Below, piece after piece: positions 1-7,800 of a stretch of 12,793 bases of DNA. Below the pieces are notes generated by a model. The model saw only the letters and a program-made list of their open reading frames with translations, ran no database searches and was not told where the DNA came from. The DNA lies in the NCBI GenBank assembly GCA_946803715.1, contig CAMPET010000474.1, positions 13,846-26,638 of the forward strand, read 5' to 3'. The stretch comes from Beroe ovata. Its lineage: Eukaryota; Ctenophora; Nuda; Beroida; Beroidae. Made by a program: the position numbers and the translations under genes. Numbering within the stretch: position 1 is the stretch's first letter; every line of letters starts with the position of its first letter.

Positions 1-34
1 CCCCCCCCCCCCGGACAAAACACCCCTCAGATAT

Positions 35-166
35 TGTAGGGTTTTCCCTACCGTCGGCGCCGCGCAATTGTAATTGAAATTCCACCCGCAATTGCAATTC
101 TGCTATTGTAATTCCGCCCTTGCCAGGGATGAAATCCCGCCAGCGGGGGTAGAGAGTAATCCTGCA
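35..166. mobile_element. MITE-like repeat, copy 1
   Basis: Shares two blocks with the element at 2221-2316. These are the left end TGTAGG...TTTTCCCTAC(C/T)GTCGGC and the right half ATTCCGCCCTTGCCAGGGAT(G/A)AAATCCCGCCAGCG. The ends are imperfect inverted repeats of the form TGTAGG..CCCTA. This copy carries about 36 bp of extra AATTG-rich sequence in the middle. There is no coding capacity, so it would be a short non-autonomous DNA element. No convincing target-site duplication was found, so the exact ends are approximate. Confidence 0.6.
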
Positions 167-199
167 ATCCAGACATAGCATGTCCGGAGTATCATTTTC

Positions 200-300
200 A
201 TATCTAACCCTCAACCGGCTAACCCAAACCCAGACACCGACCTTTACTCTGATCCTGACCCTGACGGATAATCCTGAATTTAACCCAACCCTGACAATGT
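200..300. repeat. degenerate CCCTAA/CCCTGA-like sequence
   Basis: The stretch contains repeated CTAACCCT, AACCC, CTGACCCTGAC and TAACCCAACCCTGAC words without a strict period. It resembles decayed interstitial telomere-type repeat, but it is short and could simply be low-complexity sequence. Confidence 0.3.
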
Positions 301-545
301 GTTGGGAACTGTTACACCATATGACTTACACCACCACTCAAGTACACAGTACTTCTGGCTTTCTTGGTTGATCACGTCATTGAAAATGACGCTCCGGGCA
401 TACTATATCCCGATTCGAGGAATGTTTGAAAAGTTGCCTGGAAAGGCGACGCCCGCAGCGTCTCACAGTAACACTCAAACTCAAAGCTGAGTCACGCCGC
501 ACGCATGGACACACTCCTTTATGAATCTAACAAAATACTCCGCAG

Positions 546-1233
546 GTGTTCCTCAAGCAGTTCCCAGAGATGGACCTCTACTACCGGGCTTTTGGTGGAA
601 ATAACAGGAGCAAGGATAAATACAGAGAGTAAGTGTCACTGCAGACAATTTGCCCACTTTCAATCTCAGGGGCGGTCAGATGTCGCTCTACCGTAGAAAT
701 ATAATAAGCAAACATAATTAGCAGCCACTGCCAGCTGATGACTATAATTATACTTATAGTAATCACACTTATAGGCATATTAAGGCAGTTGATGTGAATT
801 GCTTGGAATCACCCTCCCTTCCCACTAAACTCCTCCTCTCTCACTTTTCTCTCACTTCCCTTCTCTCCTTCCCTCGCTTCATGAAACCTGGGCTATTATA
901 AAATTCACACTTTCGCGTATGTGTGCACATGGAAAAAAGGGGCGGAGGAAAGGAAAAAGACGCGCAATTGTTAACAATTGTAAGCAGTTTCCACTGTAAA
1001 GTGCGCGTCTTTTTCTTTCCATCCGCTTTTCCTTCCATGTGTACACACACCGGTTTATCTCCCTCTCCCTCTTCAGGGTTTTCGATGCTCTACAAGCGTC
1101 TCTGGACACCGCCGGGCACACAATCGACCCCAGTACAGCTTTCCCATTCTTGGATGACATTTGGAAAAAGAATGATATTTTGTTATCACTATTAGTTTTC
1201 GTATTCATACTTTTGTCACCATATGAATGCTAA
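546..1233 (+). CDS. C-terminal exons of an unrecognised protein (partial, enters from left)
   Basis: Two exons are visible. Exon 546-628 follows the acceptor CTCCGCAG and ends at the donor GA|GTAAGT. Exon 1077-1233 follows the pyrimidine-rich acceptor CCCTCTTCAG and ends in TAA at 1231-1233. The join is phase-consistent: 27 codons plus 2 bases, completed by G1077. It encodes about 79 residues, a polar segment with the motifs FPEMDLYYRAFGG and PFLDDIWKK. It ends in a hydrophobic tail of about 17 residues (LLSLLVFVFILL) just before the stop, which could be a tail anchor. I do not recognise the family. The upstream exons are outside the window. The terminal tail could instead be intron read-through if a donor near 1165 was missed, but no GT lies in a suitable place. 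Confidence 0.5.
921..1048. mobile_element. long inverted repeat (hairpin element) in the intron
   Basis: The left arm (921-966) starts GTGTGCACATGGAAAAAAGG and ends AAAAAGACGCGCA. The right arm (1002-1048) is its reverse complement with a few mismatches and a one-base length difference. The 35-base centre is AT-rich and itself contains TTGTTAACAA. Arms of about 46 bp around a short loop suggest a fold-back MITE. It ends only about 28 bp upstream of the 3' splice site at 1076, so it sits across the likely branch-point and pyrimidine-tract region of the intron. Confidence 0.6.
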
Positions 1234-1538
1234 AAAGCATGAAATAATTTTTCGAAACCGTGTTTGAAAATGAGTCAGAGAATTGTGGAATCGTGGGCGC
1301 AATTAGGTATTTCGGCTTCTCATTCGAACAATCTCCTTTTTATGACTAAAGTTTAAATAAGTTATTATAGCATTCAATCTCACTCATGACCATCCTACGC
1401 AGTTAAATAGCTTCCGGCTGTCCTTAAAACTAATCTAGGTTTTCCGTGGATGTCCATCAACCAATCCATCATTAAGTACCACATTTCCACATCACCTGCA
1501 ATCTCCACATGGTAACGTCACCATGGTAACGGCATAAT
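1234..1538. other. convergent intergenic region
   Basis: These about 305 bases separate the stop of the plus-strand gene (1233) from the stop of the minus-strand TIMMDC1-like gene (1539). They must hold both 3' UTRs and both polyadenylation regions. No exact AATAAA was found on either strand. An X-box-like repeat lies at 1508-1530. Confidence 0.5.
1508..1530. promoter_or_regulatory. tandem X-box-like motif
   Basis: CATGGTAAC occurs twice in 23 bp. The second copy completes the near-perfect palindrome GTCACC-AT-GGTAAC (1517-1530), which fits the general RFX-factor X-box shape (GTNNCC, short spacer, GGNAAC). It is placed just downstream of a stop codon rather than in a promoter, so a regulatory role is speculative. 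Confidence 0.25.
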
Positions 1539-2871
1539 TCAGAAGTCGGGTGTCATGCTACCGCCTGGAGGCGCTCGTAAAGCCGTCGCCGCGGAATCGT
1601 AGTGTGGGTCAAATTGCCGTATCCTGAAATAGAGAATCATATCGAGTCATGCAATTCGACAGGAACTATATCATCGGTTATCGACCATAAATAAAGCCAT
1701 GGGGAAAATAATCATTCATATGACGTCAAATAAGGCCATCACTGCAGATCTCTCCGAATCTTGACAGTTAATAAGCTATGCGACTGTTATCATGAGCAAG
1801 CTTACCTGAGATGGAATTCTTCGGCGATCGTTTCATGCATATTATCATACTCTGGCCGCCCCGTTATCTTCATATCCAGGATTTCAAACATGGTATCACT
1901 GATCTTATCATAATCCACATACTCCAACTCTGAAACACAAGAGCGAAATCATCATCTTTGCAAAGTTATATTCCCCCGTCGCAAAGTTATATTCCCCCGC
2001 CGCGAAACACTATTCCCCGCCGCAAAGTTAAATTAATACCATCACGTGATATGCCAGCTTGCTCCATCAGATACTCCAACTCGTCCATCTTGGCTCTAGC
2101 TTGCATAACGCCCTTCTCCACCGCCGCACGGTGATTGTCCAAATACTTTGACCACTCATCAACGTAGAACTGTGTGTACATGTGGGGGGGTGGAGATGAT
2201 ATAAAGACGGGCTGCCCATTTGTAGGGGGTTTTCCCTACTGTCGGCACCTCGCAATGAAGATTCCGCCCTTGCCAGGGATAAAATCCCGCCAGCGAGGCT
2301 AGGGTGTAATCCTACAAGCTGCTTATCCAAAGTTTTTGAAACCCGCAAGAAGTCCCCGGAATATTTACTATAATAACATCCCAAACCTACGACGTACAAA
2401 CTGCTTGAGTCTTCGAATCGCCAGGAGCTCAAGATCAAGATTTTCCCATTCGCTGTACTTCAGATTCGGATCACAGAAGATGGACCAGATCTCTGCACAA
2501 AAGTGGAAGAGGGAGTAGAGACAAAAAATGCCAAGTCCTCCATAGAAACCTGAAATTCCGATGCAATTAAAAAAGAAAAGAAAAATTCCCGAAACTTCAT
2601 AGCAGCGATCGAAAGAACTCGGAATCAAAATCGTAAGATCCGGTTTTCGAGATGACATAAAATACGATCATCTTAGGTGAGACGCCAGCCAACTCACCTT
2701 TCTGGACAGCATGGTAAGCCTGCCAACCCTTCAGATTCTGCAACAACCCGTACTTTAGCCCGGTGTAAGCGCCTGCGAAAATCTGAGCGAACCACTCACG
2801 AGAAGAGACTTCACGTGCAACGAGGTACGTTACCATGGAACCAAATCCCATCATCTCACCGTACACCAGAC
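1539..2871 (-). CDS. TIMMDC1-like multi-pass mitochondrial membrane protein, exons 3-7
   Basis: Exons on the minus strand are 2871-2698, 2549-2398, 2169-2040 (or 2046), 1929-1806 and 1623-1539, with TGA at 1541-1539. All phases join, and exon 3 joins exon 2 (8841-8638) in phase across a 5.8 kb intron. The whole protein is about 317 residues. This part has three hydrophobic segments: around MMGFGSMVTYLV, around QIFAGAYTGLKYGLL and around FYGGLGIFCLYSLFHF. A glutamate-, arginine- and aspartate-rich C-terminal region follows and ends in PPGGSMTPDF. The glycine-spaced segments, the AGAxTG motif and a downstream DEW..YL resemble the Tim17-fold protein TIMMDC1, an inner-membrane complex I assembly factor. 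The similarity is weak and was judged by eye. The C-terminal tail is longer than I expect for TIMMDC1. Confidence 0.6.
1960..2034. repeat. 21-bp intronic tandem repeat
   Basis: The unit GCAAAGTTATATTCCCCCG(T/C)C occurs at 1960-1980 and 1981-2001. A degenerate 20-base copy lies at 2002-2021 and a partial copy at 2022-2034. It fills most of the short intron (1930-2039) of the TIMMDC1-like gene and comes within six bases of the more distal of two possible donors. Confidence 0.8.
2221..2316. mobile_element. MITE-like repeat, copy 2
   Basis: Second copy of the element at 35-166, shorter in the middle. It starts TGTAGGGGGTTTTCCCTACTG and ends AGGGTGTAATCCTACA. The termini are inverted repeats with interruptions (TGTAGG....CCCTA on each end). 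It lies in the intron between exons 4 and 5 of the TIMMDC1-like gene. No target duplication is obvious. Confidence 0.65.
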
Positions 2872-2879
2872 CTGAGAGA

Positions 2880-3085
2880 GGTGAGAATAAGAGGTTAGGG
2901 GTACAGAGGAGGGGTGAGAGGTGAGGATAAGAGGTGAGGAATGCAGAGGAGAGATGAGAGGAGAGATGAGAGATGAGGAGTAAGGGTGAGGAGGGAGAGG
3001 GGTGAGGATGAGGGGTGAGGATGAGGGGTGAGGAGTGAGGAGGGCGAGGGGTGCAGAGGCAGGGTGAGAGGTGAGCAGTAAGATG
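2880..3085. repeat. polypurine/polypyrimidine minisatellite
   Basis: About 205 bases are almost pure G and A with scattered T on the plus strand, built from loose GAGGGGTGAGGAT and GAGAGATGAGAG units. On the transcribed minus strand it is a giant C/T tract ending at the CTCTCTCAG acceptor of exon 3 of the TIMMDC1-like gene. Long mirror-like purine tracts can form triplex DNA. Here the tract also acts as, or extends, the pyrimidine tract of the 5.8 kb intron. Confidence 0.85.
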
Positions 3086-3368
3086 TCAAGAAGGTGATTT
3101 TAGAGGTGATGGGTACGGAATTTTATTTTTAGATTGAATTCGACCAAATAATACTTCACGATTTCATGACATGCATTGTCTTTAAAAGAGCTTACATTAA
3201 GAATTTTTGAACATATTTCCCTGTCAATACAAGTGTCTAAGTATTATCGCTAAGAAAAGGTCCGATAATAAGTGGTTACAGTTCTAATGGAGTCTTTTCT
3301 ATATAAGTTTTTTATATAAGTCTTTTCTATTTTACATTATCTCCGAGCAAGAATATAAAGGAATTGAT
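3086..3368. other. intronic AT-rich spacer
   Basis: No gene seen. It lies downstream of the ShKT gene stop (minus strand) and must hold its 3' UTR, although no exact AATAAA is present. A short direct repeat of TATATAAGTYTTTT occurs at about 3300-3330. Confidence 0.4.
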
Positions 3369-3914
3369 CTAGCATAACCCGCACGTTTTCTTGCATTTAT
3401 TCTTCATCGAGTTGCTATATCTTCTGCAACGACTCTTCCTGCAACTGTTAGTGGTGTCAGCACAGTCCTGCGATGTTGTCATTTGTGTTGTTGTCATTTG
3501 TGTAGTGGTTGCTTCCGATGTTGTCATTTGGGATGTTGTTTGCTGTGTTGTTGTCAGCTGAGTTGAGGTTGCTTCACTTGTTGTCATTTGGGATGTTGTT
3601 TGCTGTGTTGTTGTCAGCTGAGTAGAGGTAGCTTCACTTGTTGTCATTTGGGATGTCGTTTGCTGTGTTGTTGTCAGCTGAGTCGATGTCTGCTGTGTCG
3701 TTGTCAGTTGAGTTGTTGTCATAGGCTCTGTTGTGGAGTCCTCGCAATATCCGCACGTTTTCGCACACTCCCGTTCCATTTTTTTCTTCAACTGCTTCCT
3801 ATCACACTTTTTAATCCACTTGGGACATTGTTTTTTCTTGTCCACGCATTGTTCCGCATTAGAGGCCACGTAACACAGCATCAGGACCAGGGTAAGGCTC
3901 AGAAACCGATTCAT
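3369..3914 (-). CDS. secreted protein with two ShKT domains and a Thr-rich linker
   Basis: 181 codons in one exon, TAG at 3371-3369. The start at 3914 was chosen because it begins a clear signal peptide (MNRFLSLTLVLMLCYVASNA). An upstream in-frame ATG at 4124 would add 70 residues without that logic. A CCTCAG acceptor 9 bases upstream of the ATG hints at a 5' UTR intron. After cleavage, a first six-cysteine domain (residues about 22-57, ending CAKTCGYC) has the ShKT spacing. A linker of about 90 residues follows, made of Thr/Gln/Ser repeats and likely heavily O-glycosylated. A second six-cysteine ShKT domain ends at the C-terminus (CKKTCGLC). ShKT modules occur in sea-anemone potassium-channel toxins, nematode surface proteins and many non-toxic secreted enzymes. 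The Lys-Tyr pair used by channel blockers is not seen: the second domain has Lys-Asn and the first Lys-Met. A mucus or matrix role is as likely as a toxin. The gene is nested in the large intron of the TIMMDC1-like gene, on the same strand. Confidence 0.85.
   Translation of the reverse strand: MNRFLSLTLVLMLCYVASNAEQCVDKKKQCPKWIKKCDRKQLKKKMERECAKTCGYCEDSTTEPMTTTQLTTTQQTSTQLTTTQQTTSQMTTSEATSTQLTTTQQTTSQMTTSEATSTQLTTTQQTTSQMTTSEATTTQMTTTQMTTSQDCADTTNSCRKSRCRRYSNSMKNKCKKTCGLC
3491..3720 (-). repeat. 60-bp coding tandem repeat in the ShKT gene
   Basis: Units at 3541-3600 and 3601-3660 are nearly identical, with partial or diverged copies on both sides. Each encodes 20 residues of the form TTTQQTTSQMTTSEATSTQL. 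A 60-base period keeps the reading frame, so copy-number change would lengthen or shorten the linker without disrupting either ShKT domain. Confidence 0.85.
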
Positions 3915-4600
3915 TACTTGAACTGAGGAAATTAAACAATGGGGTCCTTTCAGAAGTAGACATAAACGGAAAAATCCGAACGCAAATTTATTATTACAAT
4001 TTCGAGTCGAGTAAATTTTGAGATTGTTTCGGAAAGTGCCCCAGCTGAATATATTTTCAGAGTTATATGAATGGTGCGTCGGACAGCAAATCATCCCACA
4101 GCGACAAAAAGTAAAAACACGCAATCTGCAAAATTAAGGAAGTAGATTCTCAAACACAAATGTTAGTTCCCTTAATTCATTTTGTGGATTTTTAGAATAA
4201 CACCGAGTCCTAACTCGATTAATTCGAGGCGTCTAAATCCTTGTGTTGATTATGCATCCTATCCCTTCCCTATGAATGAGGGCTTTAATAGCTGTTAATG
4301 AGGGCAGTGAATACAAATGTGTTGAATGGTGAGTGGGTGATTGAATGAACAATGAACATCCGTCCTCCAGAGGATTTCACTCCCTCAATGACTGACGAGT
4401 CATTGAACCCCTGATGAATAGCGACCACTGTCCACTGTCCATCGTATTCATAATAGAAGTACGGTACGAAGGGCTAAATGTGGTTCACTTTAGGAAAATG
4501 CTATTGAAGCAAACAATATGAGTCATGTTTAATTGATGTGACAGTCGCAAATGTCGATCTGTCTAATGTGAATTCCAATCCAACGGCACGAAACAGAATT
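3915..4600. other. divergent spacer between the ShKT and GPCR genes
   Basis: No coding exon supported. It separates two genes transcribed away from each other and should contain the ShKT promoter on the minus strand. No clear TATA box was found for that gene. The right end carries the CCAAT and TATA elements of the GPCR. Confidence 0.45.
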
Positions 4601-4630
4601 GCCCATATAAAAGAGATCCTACTCTCATTC
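4575..4630 (+). promoter_or_regulatory. core promoter of the GPCR gene
   Basis: CCAAT at 4575-4579 and TATAAAA at 4606-4612 are followed by an initiator-like TCATTC at 4625-4630. Transcription is expected to start between about 4627 and 4640. This gives a 5' UTR of about 240 bases with no need for a leader intron before the ATG at 4876. Confidence 0.6.
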
Positions 4631-4683
4631 CAGCCCCACTTCTCCCAACTCTAAAGACTCCCAAAGAGAAAGAGGGTTGCACA

Positions 4684-4875
4684 GACTCCACAGAAACTGG
4701 GAATTCTCCACAGAAAGAGTATTTTCCACAGTAACACAGAATTCGCCACAGAAACAGAGCTATTCACCGCAGTAACACGAATTCTCCACAGAAACAGAGA
4801 AATTCTCCACAGAAAAAGAGGATTCTCCACAGAAACAGAGAAATTCTCCACAGAAAAAGAGGATTCTCCCCGAAG
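4684..4875 (+). repeat. 20-bp tandem array in the GPCR 5' UTR
   Basis: About nine copies of ATTCTCCACAGAAACAGAG-type units, each 18-21 bases, end directly at the start codon. The last four full copies form two identical 41-base doublets. A tenth, broken copy (ATTCTCCCCGAAG) supplies the bases just before the ATG. Almost every unit holds TTCTCCACAG, which looks like a 3' splice site. Confidence 0.85.
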
Positions 4876-7800
4876 ATGGTTTTCGTCGTCGTGATATCAA
4901 CATGTCTCCTCTTCCCCCTCCTCCCCTCCCCCACATTCGGCCAGGGCTACACCACCGAGAGCAAGCTCCAGTACTCCATGGGCCAGACCTCATACCCGGA
5001 CACCAAGATCGAGCGCTGCCACTACACCGTGCTCCGGGGATTCCTCAAGTTGACATGCCTCGTAGATGGGAGGTGGCACTACAAGTGCACCTTCTCTGAC
5101 ACCTTCTATCGGGAGGTGCATGTGGGGTGCCACCATCAGAAGTTCACACACGCATGCCCGGACGATCCATCCTTTTACCAATCGTGTGGTCACAAGCCCT
5201 GCGAGACTCAAGTCCAGGATATCAGCCGAGGGGTGGGTGTGTGCGGGGAGGTGATTTGCAAATACCGACGAGCACGTGTATCGTTTTACAAAGACGAGGG
5301 TGACCGGCATTTGGGGTACAATCTGATGAACGGCGCACTATCCCAGTACCGATGCGACGGTGTGGGCTTGTGTGAAAACTCAATTGACGGTGTGCCTGTG
5401 GATGAGCACGGGTGTGCACGGATCGAGACTCATTTCAAATGCAGGGAAAGTTGGGTATCATTCAGTATCCCAACCGATCTTACTCTCACTTTTAACAGAG
5501 CAGCAGTGATTGCGGAGGACCGTGTTTGTGACATGTCCTGTGACTGTCCGTCCTGTATCGATGAGTCCTCCTGTCACAATCTAACTGTCGGAGTGCACTG
5601 TGACGGGAAATACGTGAGTCCGGCGTCTCTCTGTAATAAGGTACACAGTTGTATGGACGGCGAGGATGAGAGGGATTGTGACGGACCGGAAACTTGCCAC
5701 TCCACCGCTTTGAAATTATGGACAGGGAGCGCGAAACGGGGTCTAAATTCCCGGATGAAATGCTCCAAGTTGACATCCGATTACAATGACAGGGGTCTTA
5801 ACATCTACAACATCATCTGTGATGGGTTTGAGGACCAGATGAACTGTACTGGAAGTCTGATAAGCCCCCTAACATGCGATATTAGGGGGTACCCCACTAC
5901 CCTGTCCGAATACACGATATGCAGTGAGCCGCCACTCTGTGATGACGGTATTGACACGGTCTGCCACGAGATCGGATTGCAATGTCACGTGCACAAGCAC
6001 AGGGTATGTGACGGGATTCCGCAGTGTCCCGGAGCTCTGGATGAGGGAACGGAGCGGTGTGGGTTCCTGACTCCGCGCTCCATCACGTGTACGAGAAAAC
6101 TGGCGGGTAATAGGGGACTGAAAATCTCCTTCCCGACGTCCTGGATAATGGACGGGATTGAAGATTGTGAAGATGGACTGGACGAAAACGGGACGTTGTG
6201 GACGAAGAAATGCGGGACGGGAAGTACGAATGTGTACACGTTCAACTCGACTTCGACCTGTGATACCGTGCCCCTGTTTAGATGTCCGGGGCAGCAGAGT
6301 GTATTAGGAGTAGATGAAGCAGACATGTGCACGAATTTCCAGAGTTGCGACGCGTCCGTGTGTACAGCATCCAGAAAACCGTACATGACGAACCTTGTCT
6401 CCCACTTCAATGCAGTTCGGGAGCGAGGCCGGGGGATGTTTCACTGTGTCCCGGGGATGGAAAAGATCCAGGAATTTCTGGGACCGTGCCATTTGCAATA
6501 CCACCAGCCGGAATTCAAGACATTCGGTGTACCAAAACCCGAACCGATTCTTACCAGCAAGCAATACGCGAAAAAACTGGACTGTGAACAGACTTTCGGA
6601 GAAATGTATGTAACCCTGGCGTGTAACAAGATGTGCAAAAAGTCTGTCTCATGCCCCCTCACTCGACTTACTTACTCCTCATGCACAAATTTCCCGGACT
6701 CGAGGGTACTGACAATAACCGACGATTACAGACTGACAGTGTTGTTGGCAGACAAAGACGATTCGTACAGGGACAACGTGTTTGGGTGTTCCAATGGGAA
6801 GTGCATCGAGTTCGCGAGTGTTTGCGATCTGAAAGATGATTGCGGAGACGGTTCTGATGAAAATTCGTGCTCGAACAACTTCAAGTGTACCGATTCGGGC
6901 GAGTACATTCCCAAATCCATGAAGTGCGATGGGAAATTCGACTGTTTCGACCTCAGCGATGAATGTAACGGGGACTGTGACAACCAAGTTCAGATGTTCA
7001 AACACCCGTCACTCTACTTTACCGCCTGGGTGCTCGGACTCCTGTCGGTCGTACTCAACATAGCTGTCATATACCGGGGCTGCCAGGAGCTGTACGGATT
7101 GAAAACGAACATTGCTATCATCAACAAGACGTTCGTGACATTCATCTCCATGGGAGATTTACTCCAGGGCATCTTCCTGCTCACCATAGCGATCGCGGAT
7201 GATCTAGCGAACAAGAGCACGTGCATCACACAGTTCGACTGGACGACCAATGATCTGTGCTCTGCTATTGGCATCATTTCAACAACCGGAGGCCTTATAT
7301 CGCTCTACTCGATGACAGTTCTGAGTGTGATTCGGGCGTATGGCGTGGGAAGAATGTCTGCCCCAAAACACGGAATCCAAGTTAGAGAAATCGTCATCCT
7401 GATCGCTATTCTCTGTGTAATCCTCTCTGTCGCTTCAACCATCGCTATCGCTCCAATCCTGCCAAATTTTGAGGATTTATTCGTAACTCAACTCCACTAC
7501 AGGAATAACAGGCTGTTTGTTGGTGCTCCCAACAAGGAAGCCCACATAAGGATCCTGAAGGATTATTTCGAGGGTCTACGAGTTAGATCAATGTCATGGT
7601 CCCAAATCCGACGTCTGGTCAGGGAAATGTTTGCAAACACGGAAGTTGTCGGAAAACCCGTCGGATTCTACGGAATTAACGGTTTCTGCCTCTTCAACTA
7701 CTTTGCCCCCCCTAACACCTCACATTTCTGGTACTCCGGGTCCATTCTCGGCGGCAACCTGCTCTGTGTAGCCGTCATAACGGCGTGCTACTCCTACGTA

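Larger units (their letters stand above)
1..545. other. non-coding left flank
   Basis: No coding exon could be supported here. The window opens with a run of 12 C. It then holds a MITE-like element (35-166), degenerate telomere-like sequence (about 200-300) and a short hairpin around 377-393 (CGTCATT, three-base loop, AATGACG). The acceptor of the first recognisable plus-strand exon lies at its right end (AG at 544-545). The stretch is therefore probably intron of the plus-strand gene, though intergenic DNA cannot be excluded. Confidence 0.5.

Noticed and set aside
879-1208. Minus-strand open frame of 109 codons, with opposing plus-strand frames
   Set aside because: It runs through the inverted repeat and antisense to the supported exon at 1077; composition is that of the repeat arms.
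2067-2438. Minus-strand open frame of 123 codons
   Set aside because: It crosses exon 4, an intron containing the MITE copy and exon 5 in a different frame; the spliced frame is better supported.
3915-4124. Upstream in-frame ATG extending the ShKT protein by 70 residues
   Set aside because: The extension hides the signal peptide internally, and a splice-acceptor-like CCTCAG lies just before the preferred ATG.
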